Shown: positions 53,551 to 62,836 of the stretch, one piece after another
How the letters are laid out: each line of letters begins with the position of its first letter
Numbering within the stretch: the first letter of the stretch is position 1
NCBI GenBank assembly: GCA_013054445.1
Contig: JAAMPI010000055.1
Coordinates: forward strand, 1 to 64,000
Source: Cudoniella acicularis
Taxonomy: Eukaryota > Ascomycota > Leotiomycetes > Helotiales > Helotiaceae
Direction: 5' to 3'
Length of the DNA stretch: 64,000 bases
The notes under the pieces: model-generated
What the model saw: only the letters and a program-made list of their open reading frames with translations
What the model was told of the DNA's origin: nothing
Database searches by the model: none
Program-made: the position numbers and the translations under genes

Positions 53551-56301
53551 TCACTTCTGCTTGAGAGAAAACATCCCTTCTTGCCATCCATACCACCTCT
53601 CCATCCTTTTTCCCATGGCTCTCAACATCACTCGATCAATCTTCGCCACAGGGTGGGGTTTATGAAAGTTTATCCTCCCACTCCACCCCCTCTCATTCTC
53701 CTCAGGTTGAAACACCACTTCAGAACCCGTCGTTTGTCGAGCAAGGAACCCAACATCTTGCATTGCGAGAACAAAATCATCCCAATTAACAAGCTTTGCG
53801 GCCCCTTCCGCAGCCGTCGAAAACATCATGCTGAGAATGCGCAGAGTGGGCGCCTTGACTGGAATGCTTGCTGCCTGCGAAGGCTCGGTAGCTTCAACTG
53901 ACAGCGACTCGATATCAGGAACTGCCCCTGATGGTTCTGGTCGAGTTTTGGGCTTCAAAGCTGGCTTGGCTGTATCGAGTCCAGAAGGAGTTGACCCCCA
54001 TTCGGTTTGCGATGCTTCGCCAGATACCTGAGGACGCCCAGAGAGCCTGTCTATTCTATCGACGATTTTCTTTCGCTCAGTGGCAATAAGAGTTTTGTAT
54101 TCTGGCTCCATATCAGCCGAAATCACCTTCAGGTCTGAAGTGATATCTTCAAATGTCCAGAACTTCTTTTGCTTGAATATACTTTGACGCTTGCGCCGCA
54201 TGACTGCCCAGAAATTACTCATAGCTGCTCGGGTGGCATCGAATTGTTCTAATCGCATCTGACCGTCGTGCTGACTTTTCGTAAGGTGGCTATCAAAGAC
54301 CCTCGTAAATCGCAATAGAGCGTTCGATGCGTCATAGTCGTGAGGGAGCATATACTCCTCTTCGGTTATCTTTTCTATCTGATCCCGAAATACGGTTGGC
54401 CGTCCCAATTCTCTTATTGCCGCCCGTTTGTACGAGTTAAGAGTCTCCAAAAGCGGTGGCATTGGCAAGTGAAAATGAACGCTAAGAAACAGCTCATGGA
54501 CCGCTGCATAATCATTGTACCGATCATATAGCTTTTCATCAAGTCGAGAAGCATCTGAATGAGTGGTATTGGCAAGCTGATCCTCAAGGAAAGACCATTT
54601 AGTGATAATGTCATAATTGCCCGGCTCTTTCGAGGTAGGGTCTTCTGGAAGTATGTGAAGAATGTAGAAGAGAGGATCCTTTTTTAGAAGATTTGGGACA
54701 TCGACCATTCCCGTCACAGCCACTTGATCAGGATTCGAATAATCGAAATTGAAATATTGTCGGAATCCCGGGCGAAACGAAAGAAGCATAGGAAGTGGGT
54801 TAGATCGTGTCCGCATTTGGGATTCCAGCAACAATTCCAGCTCTTGGAGCACCTGTTCATACTTTGGTGGGAGCGGTTGTCCAGGGTAGATGTTATCGCT
54901 GAACTTGTGCTGCATCTCCTTTACGTTCTGGCAAGCCTCGACAATAAAAGCCCACGACCAATAAGTCCAGATGTCATAATGAATCTCGGATGCTGTGTAC
55001 TTGTGAGTATCTTCTATTGGATGGTCCGGAGGATATCCTTCTGCCGCCACTCGAATCACTCGGCGAAGGTATCCTGGATCAGTTTGAAGAAGCCAAATAT
55101 GATCGCTGATCATATTGAATCTGGCTAGGGCTTTCGAATGTATCGTTTCTATACTGAACACAGGTGGCCGCGAGTATGGTTGGTTGATATACGTTGACCA
55201 AAGATCGATTCGACCACTCCGCTTGAACTCAAGTTGGCCATCTTGAAAAGTGTTTTGGGGTGATATTTCCTGCTTTATACCTTCGACGAGTTGCTCAATA
55301 ACCCTGCGAAGAAATTTGTAGAGGTTTTCTTGGGCTTCCAGGACAAGTCTTGCTCGAGGAAATCCAATCATCTCCCGAGCATGAGCGGCCCTCTCCTCCC
55401 ATTCTACGAGCTCGCCATAGCGAGGCCCATGCATTATCATGCAAAGTCTTGAGCCATCGATATCAGCCAACCCCGCATTCCAACACCAATCAAGCTTCTT
55501 ACTATCGTGAAGAGCCCACGTTTCAGGTCCATAACGAGTCCTGTTTTGTAGAAGACCTAGCAATCTTGCTAGATCACCCTTCAAGCCGTCTACGTTGACG
55601 TAATCGAGTAGGATTAACTTCCGATATTCCCTCGCGTCCCCTTGTTTACTACCCTTGAGTTGCTTACTTGTGAAAAGAGGGGCGAACCATTGCTGCTCAA
55701 ACAAGTTCCCATCTGCCGCTTTCAGGCAAACCGCCCTCTTGTCTCGACTTTTCTTTTTCCAGCGACTGACAATTGTCTTTCCACACGCCGACCATTGCTG
55801 GCGGAGATATCCCAAATCCTCATATATGTTTTTTAAATGTCTTGCCGCAATGCTCCGTGCCTGAGACTCAGACAGTTCCAGGGAGTATGACCAGCCAGAA
55901 GGGGGAGATTGTTTCATTGAATCGCGGAAGGACTTCGCACAGATGTCGCACTCGCAAGGCGGCCGGACGTAAGTATATGGTAGGCCATTCGCCAGAATTT
56001 GGGTTGGCAGACTGAGTGCATCAGACATGCTTTCAATTGTTAGCATTGGGTTATGGTACAGGGAAATAAGATGGCATACTTCACAGGAGAAAGCTTTCAC
56101 CGCCGGCAGCATTAAAGGAATTCGAGCAAGGATTTGGCCGGGAGGATGTGTGTGGTACTGCTGGAGTCTGTTTCCTTTAGACAATGTTGACCAGAATTCG
56201 TCCGCGTTGGTGCTGGTATCTGTATAAATTAGGGAAGAACCTAACCTATACTGATGGGTTTGCACTCTCCTCGCTGTTCTCTCGCAATCAAAGGCAGACA
56301 A
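53551..56301 (-). CDS. Large fungal protein with HicA-like C-terminal domain; 5' end unresolved
   Basis: One frame is open for about 900 codons. An early region has paired cysteines (CEVCHL, CECDICAKSF). The middle is a long helical region with no known motif. A low-complexity linker (residues about 740-810) precedes the C-terminal 80 residues: VNWDDFVLAMQDVGF, VVFQPEEN, INFHKPHPVAKIDRVMLRAM, GKRMERWYGW. The W-x-DF...GF...GS...F-x-P...I-x-H-x-PHP order matches the HicA-like RNA-binding/nuclease fold, with its His present. Free bacterial HicA is an RNase toxin; a fused fungal version is more likely RNA-binding or regulatory. At the 5' end the open frame lacks an ATG, and another frame (TVDDLDLLCCRTVQAVLSTD, about 56252-56380) looks coding, so an intron or indel lies near 56220-56260. 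Confidence 0.75.
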   Translation of the reverse strand: MSAFDCERTARRVQTHQYRLGSSLIYTDTSTNADEFWSTLSKGNRLQQYHTHPPGQILARIPLMLPAVKAFSCEVCHLISLYHNPMLTIESMSDALSLPTQILANGLPYTYVRPPCECDICAKSFRDSMKQSPPSGWSYSLELSESQARSIAARHLKNIYEDLGYLRQQWSACGKTIVSRWKKKSRDKRAVCLKAADGNLFEQQWFAPLFTSKQLKGSKQGDAREYRKLILLDYVNVDGLKGDLARLLGLLQNRTRYGPETWALHDSKKLDWCWNAGLADIDGSRLCMIMHGPRYGELVEWEERAAHAREMIGFPRARLVLEAQENLYKFLRRVIEQLVEGIKQEISPQNTFQDGQLEFKRSGRIDLWSTYINQPYSRPPVFSIETIHSKALARFNMISDHIWLLQTDPGYLRRVIRVAAEGYPPDHPIEDTHKYTASEIHYDIWTYWSWAFIVEACQNVKEMQHKFSDNIYPGQPLPPKYEQVLQELELLLESQMRTRSNPLPMLLSFRPGFRQYFNFDYSNPDQVAVTGMVDVPNLLKKDPLFYILHILPEDPTSKEPGNYDIITKWSFLEDQLANTTHSDASRLDEKLYDRYNDYAAVHELFLSVHFHLPMPPLLETLNSYKRAAIRELGRPTVFRDQIEKITEEEYMLPHDYDASNALLRFTRVFDSHLTKSQHDGQMRLEQFDATRAAMSNFWAVMRRKRQSIFKQKKFWTFEDITSDLKVISADMEPEYKTLIATERKKIVDRIDRLSGRPQVSGEASQTEWGSTPSGLDTAKPALKPKTRPEPSGAVPDIESLSVEATEPSQAASIPVKAPTLRILSMMFSTAAEGAAKLVNWDDFVLAMQDVGFLARQTTGSEVVFQPEENERGWSGRINFHKPHPVAKIDRVMLRAMGKRMERWYGWQEGMFSLKQK

Positions 56302-57472
56302 AAGGGGTCTGAGAAGTTATCGTCGGTACTGAGAACTGCCTGGACGGTTCTGCAGCACAAGAGATCGAGGTCGTCCACGGTGGAAAAATGCCCCCTCAAC
56401 TTTCTCAAGAGACATTTGTTGACATGACATCAGCCTGGTCACGTGATTTCGCGATTGAAGCAGATTTTCCGGCCGGGGAAGGGTTCTTCCAGGTACCGAG
56501 GAAAGCCATCGCCATGGTCAACCTCCAAACATCAATCCCACATATATCAAGGCAATGCTCCACGAAATGTTGCTCGTGAGCTGTAATTTAATATTGAGCG
56601 CCTTTTGAGGCCAAGACCAAGGGGTGCAATTGACATCGGTGGCTGCGTAAATGCGTTATTGTGAATCTTGAAAGTCGGCAAGATGACAACCTACTCGGGA
56701 ATCGAGCCTCTTGATTCTCCAGGGTCAGCGAGGAACAAACCCCAGCGAGACTTGGTTTGCTTTCTTTGCATTTTCTGAGATCTCAACGACATTCGGTGGC
56801 TGTGGACATCGAACTAGTATATCACCAATCTTCTGCCTCAGAGGCAAAATGCATTTGGACGGGCCAGTGCTCGTCCTCCCCGTATATTTTCCTACCTTAC
56901 ATACCTAGACATCGGAATTCACATATGACTTCTGGGTTCAGCAAGCGCTTTGTTAAAATGAAGCTTGCCCTGGGCGTGTGTCCCCCTCCCCTTTCCCATT
57001 TTCCCCCTTTTCGCGCTAAGCCTAAAACGAGTCTCAATAGAGTTATTGAGAGCCAGCCACAACAAAACCACTGAGCCAGCCCTCAATAGCAGAACTGTTT
57101 TAATAGTGTGCTCAATGTCTGCTTGACTATTATATGTGCAACTGCTTCAATGCAACGATTCTAACTATTAAGGTGAAATTTACACATATATCCCGAACAT
57201 TTGACCTCGTCTTCTTATTCCCCCCCGTCACGTTCTCCAAGTTTCCTGGCGATATCAACGAGTTTCACGGAATTCAAACCCTGATGCAACTTCTTTGCGA
57301 CTAAGGCCTGTCATCCCGTGATCAATCTCCCGCGGGTTCGGCCTGAGTCTTGGACTTGCAGCCATCGGTCAGCCATTCATCTCCTTCAATATCAAGCAGC
57401 TCCCAACCTTCGAATTCCCTCGGCCTCACTCAAAATTGCAACTTACTGTGTTGAGTGATCATCCTCGCCATC
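56302..57472. other. Intergenic, includes possible first exon of the minus gene
   Basis: 56302-56400 may encode the N-terminus of the HicA-like protein. The rest, to the receptor start at 57473, has short frames only and a pyrimidine-rich 5' flank (57210-57440) typical of a fungal promoter. Confidence 0.4.
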
Positions 57473-59303
57473 ATGTCGAACTCCATAGCGTCGCCCGAGA
57501 TCCCAACGACCCTTCCTAAGGTCATTCAAGTCCCAAACCCACCCGATTTTCCGTACAGGCAGGCGGACCCCATTAATGCCATCGCACTTCCAACCATGGC
57601 AGCGCTCGCGATTGCCGGTACATACCTCCCATGGCGCGACTTTTGGCGAAAGAGAAACCTGGCAGCTTGCAGCATGATAGCCAGCAATACCATTGTTCTC
57701 CTCTACACTACAATTAACGCCATTATATGGCCAAATGACGACTGGTCAACGTGGTGGGAAGGAGTTGGACTCTGTGATCTTGAGGTCACAACAAAATGGC
57801 CTTTGACCGTAGTGACTAATTTGGCCTTGGTGTGTTTTGTCAAGAATCTTGCCAGTGTCTTCAATACACGCAAGAATTCATTTGTGAAGACTTCAGCAAT
57901 GAGGAGAAGACAGTACATCGTGGATTTCCTCATCATCTTCACTCTTCCGATTATACAAGTGGCGGTGTGGCCAGTCCTTTCCACTGGGAGATTCTCAATA
58001 TTTGCCGTGACGGGCTGCGTCGGTACCGCGGATCCTGCATGGCCAACTATTCTCATTATCATCGCCACCTATCCGATTTACGACTGTTTGGGTGCATACT
58101 TTGCAAGTAAGTCCATTCATTCCCAGTCCCTCGAAATGCCTGGTTCTAACCACTAGAAGTCAAGTTGGGTATCGGCCTCTTCAAATACAGGAAGGCCATC
58201 GGTGACACACTTTCTTCCAGCGGCACTGGCATGAATACCAAGTATTTTGTCAAGCTTTCTATCATCTCCCTCACCGTCGTCACCGTTTGGTTCCCTTTAA
58301 ATATTTACTATATGTACCTCAATCGACCTGATCCCGTCCACGGTTGGAGCTATAAGGCAGACCATAATCCTTTGGTCTGGAACCCTATTCTGTTCTACAA
58401 TACAGGCCTGGTTCCACATATACAATACCTTGCCTGGGGGCCTGTTGCATTTTCCCTTTTCATCTTTTTCTTCTTTGGCTTTAATCATGAAGCCATCGAC
58501 ACATATCGCAGCTGTCTCGTCCTGCTTGGTTTTGGCTTCTGTTTCCCCTCTCTCAAAGCAGCTAGAGATCCAACGGCACCAAGACGATACAGTGATACCT
58601 TAGACAAACTTGACATTGTCAGTAGGGTTATGAAATACTTCGACCAATCGACGAGGAAGAACAGCAGCACTGAGGGCACAACCATCGTTAACAGCTTGAA
58701 CGCGTAAGTGTTCCCTTTCGCCGGTTTGAATCAAATGCTGATATTCTGTAAAGAAGTACTTCTCGTCCAGGCGCTATACAAGGTTCTGGCTCTGGCACAC
58801 AGCACTCGTCCTCTTCCTCTTCCCAGGCTGACAACGACACAATCCAACCCGTACCAACGGAGGATTCCTGGCCACCAACCTACGACAAGTCCCCCTCTTT
58901 CTCCCGCCCCCAACAAAAGAGTTTCCTATCCGCCTTCCGCACCCACCTCACATTCCCCTTTCCTCTCTTCCACTCCAAATCCAAGAATGTCAACGAGCAA
59001 CCCATCTCCGCCACCAACATTACCAACACCGACAGAGACATGGAGAAAGGCATGGAAGTTAGCTGCCAACCCGCCGAACTAACCCCCGAACCTCAATCTG
59101 TCATGACAAATATCTGGTCAGACGGCATGATGGCGCACCCTGGTCAGCCTGTTACACTTCCTGACTCTGACAAGTATGTGCAGGGTCCGAAGATGGGCAC
59201 GCGCGAGTATAGGGAGAGAGAAAAGCGCAACACGGAGGAAGCCAAGAAGAATGGTGTTCCCGGTGTTGTGGTCAAGAAGAGTTTTGATCAGAAGGAGGGA
59301 TGA
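57473..59303 (+). CDS. STE3-type GPCR (a-factor pheromone receptor-like)
   Basis: Exons 57473-58106, 58157-58703 and 58754-59303 join in phase to 576 residues. Seven hydrophobic helices are visible in the first 370 residues. STE3 landmarks include an early LPW after helix 1, WWEGVGLCDLEVTTKW before helix 3, the long RRRQYIVDF loop, and HIQYLAWGPVAFSLFIFFFF with NHEAIDTYRSCL in helix 7 and after. The tail of about 200 residues is Ser-rich, then charged (REYREREKRNTEEAKKNG). In Pezizomycotina this receptor (Pre-1/PreA) senses the lipopeptide pheromone and couples to a G protein for mating. The third exon is joined through an AAAG acceptor that keeps phase; the tail boundary is the least certain part. 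Confidence 0.85.
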
Positions 59304-59725
59304 TTTTTTTTCTTCCTGTCACTTACTTTATTGGATGGGATACACGTAGTCAAAAGGGCTTTCTTTCATTTATTCTTATTGTTTCGTCCCCCCTCCCTCC
59401 CCCCGCACTTAGGCAAAACCAGTTGGTTGTTTCGCTGCAGTTTTTGCAGCTACGTGGAGAAAATCGGAACGGAATGAGGAAGGATGTGGTGAGCNTCCAG
59501 ATTGTTACTGCTAGGTCTTGAGCGTGATGCCTAAGTCTTATGCGCAGTAGTCCAAAAAGGCCACAAAAAAAAGGGAGATAAGGTAAGGGAGACGTGGCGG
59601 GCGTTTTTCTTGTTACCGGTATCTTCTCGCGAGTTGCGCGGCACACATATGCATGCATACTTTCCCTTCTGTACCACAGAGATTCAGATTGGTACTTAAT
59701 ACACAACACAATACATGCATGCTTT
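59304..59725. other. Convergent intergenic stretch with one ambiguous base
   Basis: 3' flanks of the receptor (plus) and the caspase-like gene (minus). One N at 59495. No gene. Confidence 0.4.
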
Positions 59726-60628
59726 CTATGTTCCAGGTGAAAAACAGCGCTTTTTAAGACACATCAACTTTGGAATGCTGGGCTTTTCGGCACCTGAAGT
59801 TAAATTGATATACACCGGAGTTGCAGGCATCATTTCCGGATTCTGCAAGTGTTTGAAATGATTATCATAAAGCACAAGCCTCAACAAGTTAGTGTAAAGA
59901 CTCAAAACCGTCAACTCTCTCCCATGATGCAAGACCGCCCTCAATGGCTCTGTAAATCCATATGAGAGACCAGGGTATCCGCATCCGGCGATCAGTTCGG
60001 TCCTCGCTCTGGAGTTCCGGTACTGCTTGGCGAAGACGGCGCCCGCTGATTCGCAGGAATCGAGGATGATCAAAAAGTCGGAGTCCATGCACTCAAGCTG
60101 CGCCTGGAAGGGCATCCAGTCTAGGTATGCACGCCCAGAAGGGCAAATAAGTCTTGTCTCTGCTTCCGTCTCGGGGTTGCTTTGCGATATATTGGGCCTT
60201 TCAGCACAGATTTCCTTAGAATGGTGAGGGTGACTTACTTCGTTGCAGACAAATGCAACCGCATACCTGGACCAACACTGCTGTGTCTACTATAGTAGAC
60301 AATCAGGAGGCTGTCTGGATCGGAGAACTGACTCTTGTACTGGGAAAGCATAGAGTCGGCTGTTTTGAAAGGGTCCTTGGAGGGAATGCGACATACCGAG
60401 ACAGTGAAATGGTACTGTCCCTCAAAAATCTCGCGGAGTGTCCCAACGTCTTTCACAGAATCCTCCAGATCGGTATCTTTCCAGTTCATAAGAATGACAT
60501 GGACGGTCTTGAACTGCTGGAATTTCCTGTTTCTTGATGTCGGAGTTTGTGGTTTCTTTTTTTGTGCGCGATGAGCTTGAAATAGGTTGTTGAACGATGT
60601 TCACTGGGCCATGAAAATTCATGTCCAT
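59726..60628 (-). pseudogene. Caspase-like (peptidase C14) gene with frameshift and altered His motif
   Basis: Exons 60239-60628 and 59726-60152; the intron acceptor ACAAG keeps phase (LICPSGRAYLDWM). The domain reads TVHVILMNWKDTDLEDSV, then LLIVYYSRHSS at the catalytic-His site, then FLIILDSCESAGAVF at the catalytic Cys. The usual YYxGHG has become YYSRHSS: His kept, both flanking glycines lost. The best start, ATG 60628 (MDMNFHGPVN), is out of frame with the domain; one base fewer in a 7-base A run (60557-60563) would join them. Total is about 270 residues against about 430 for the neighbour, with no long tail. Decay is likely, though a sequencing slip could explain the frame. Confidence 0.65.
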
Positions 60629-61468
60629 CTTGTGGATCGGAAAAAGGTCGAACAGGATTCAAAAGGCACGTATGTAATATTTGAACAAATCCAAACTTAT
60701 ATTTTGGTGCCAAGCAGCAACTTTATAAGGGTTGCTAACTCACTTGAAGACCGTTTGTTGAATCGTTGTGAGTGTTCTGCATTCATGGAACTCATTTTGG
60801 CAAGCAAACGAGAAAGAAGCACCACGAGCAACGGAATGACTCATGAGTAACAGCAAAGGAGTCCTAAATTGACTTAAGACGACGAAACAAATCATAGACT
60901 CAGAAATGACAATAAGTAGTTTATTATTTTTCTACGACTCCCGAAGGTTTCTTGCGTTGCAGTCAGACCCGAGATAAATTAGTGTCTATATCATACATCG
61001 GACCTTACGCAGGGGTATCAGAACGTGCCGATTTGGTCTCTAGCAAGGAAGAGGGGGTCCATGCCTTCGGCTGTTCAGCGGTGCGCTTCCCGATATCACT
61101 TTAGAATACTTCAAAATAGCTAAATAATCACATGACTAAAATACCATCAAATTGACGAACGAAGAATAAAGAAAATAAGAAGTCATAATTGTCTAGTTCT
61201 GGTAATGGCTTACGTTATGCTGAGTTGAAACTTTTGAAGTGTTATTGGTGAAGGTCGGGCACGGACCAGTGCGAAAGGGATGACACGAATTTCAAGGAGA
61301 CAAAACGAAAATAACTTGACATTAAATAATTTTAATTTTCCGTATCTTTTGAACTCACCGCTCTTCATTCTCAAAAGCTGCCCCAATTAACAAGTCTATT
61401 TTCCCCACAGAACTCCCAAGTCTTCTTATCCCCTCAGCAATTCATTTAGCCGATTGATCCCTCATTCT
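60629..61468. other. Intergenic between the two caspase-like genes
   Basis: No coding frame of note and no element recognised; composition is AT-rich from 60850 to 61380. Confidence 0.4.
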
Positions 61469-62836
61469 TTATCGGCAGTCTGCTGATTCAACCGAATAGT
61501 TACTGTGAAAGTCATTCTCAACCTCCACGGATTCCAGAACTTCATCTGACTCGGTTAGTTCTCGATTAAGATCTTGATCTTCTTCTGTCAAAAGTTCTCG
61601 GAGTTCCGCCAGCAGACTGCTAATCTGTTCCAACAGAACTCGTCTAGCAGCAGCTCGACGTTCGTCCGTCGAAAATTCCCGGACAGCCTCCTGTAGACTT
61701 CTAGTCTGTTCTAACCGAAATTGTGTAGCAGTATTTCGATATTCTTCGTCCGTCGAAAATTCTTGGAGTTCCTCCTGCACACAACCAGCATCTGGAGGGT
61801 TTGACTCATGGGTCTCCTCCTCATTTCCAGTAGAAAGTCCCTCATCCTCCAGCCTCTCTCTCTCAGTACCAGGAGCTTCAGAGCGCTCGGAGCTCCTCGT
61901 CATAGTTCTGATTATAATGCTGGGTTCAGGCGTATCTTTCAACATGATGTGTACCGGAGTTGGTAGCGCAGGGTTCACTCTTTCCAGCGGATCATTTCTC
62001 GGTAGAAAATTGTCGCGAACAAAATCTTGGAGTAGTCCCTTGTACAAACTTGCAACCGTGAAGCCTCCTTGCTGTGCTGTTTGTAGTCTTTCCCTGAGCT
62101 GAGATGTTAAATGGTCAGTAAAGGAGAAACGTTCGCGTCTCAATGGACCGCTAGGTCGGTTGGCACTCCCTGGAGAGCCAGCCGCTGCAATGATTTCTGT
62201 CCGGCCTGAGGAGTTGTCCTTGGGGACTGTGGTGACCGATCCAGCTGCATCGCAGCAGTCAAGAATGATAACCACATCGTTAGACCAGCGTTGGAGACGT
62301 GCTTGATGAACACTCCAGTCCAACCTCGGAGTGTTTCTTCTAAAAATATTGTAAGTATTGTCGTTTTCCTTAGTTTATCTTATTTAAAGAAGGGGCAAAG
62401 ACACATACTCTTGATTTGCCGAGATGCAAAGCCTGAGCATTGGATTAACAGCTCCATGGCCGCCATAGTAAACAATAGCAAGATCCCCTGGAGCTAACTT
62501 TCCCTTCATTTCAAGAAGAGCCGCTTCGACACGGTCATCTGGATTTTGGGATGGGATTTCGAAGATCTTAATATCGAAGTTGTAATTGACTTCTAAGACA
62601 TGTCGCAAGCCATTGATCTCGCGCCACACTTGCATATCGTCCTCCTCCCAGTACATAAGCAGCACATGTACATTCTGCGTTGGTCTCGACTGTTGGTTGC
62701 TAGGAGGAGCAACATTCTCCGGCCTTTCTTTATCATATCGCTCGACGTTCGTATCAGGAAAATTGACACTGATGGTCCGCGCATACTCAATGAACATGTT
62801 AGGGGCAATATTTCTAGGAACCATACTCCCGTTCAT
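61469..62836 (-). CDS. Caspase-like (peptidase C14) protein with coiled-coil tail
   Basis: Exons 62409-62836 and 61469-62339 join in phase to 432 residues. The caspase fold is complete: NVHVLLMYWEEDD as first strand, catalytic His in AIVYYGGHGAV and catalytic Cys in VVIILDCCDAAG, then the TEIIAAAGSPGSA loop and a small-subunit-like SFTDHLTSQLRERL. The C-terminal 150 residues are acidic and heptad-like with an internal repeat of about 33 residues (LEQTRSLQEAVREFSTDE against LEQISSLLAELRELLTEE). Fungal proteins of this kind resemble the caspase effectors linked to NLR or HET cell-death systems. The ATG at 62836 (MNGSMVPRN) is the first in the frame; upstream codons lack ATG. Confidence 0.87.
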
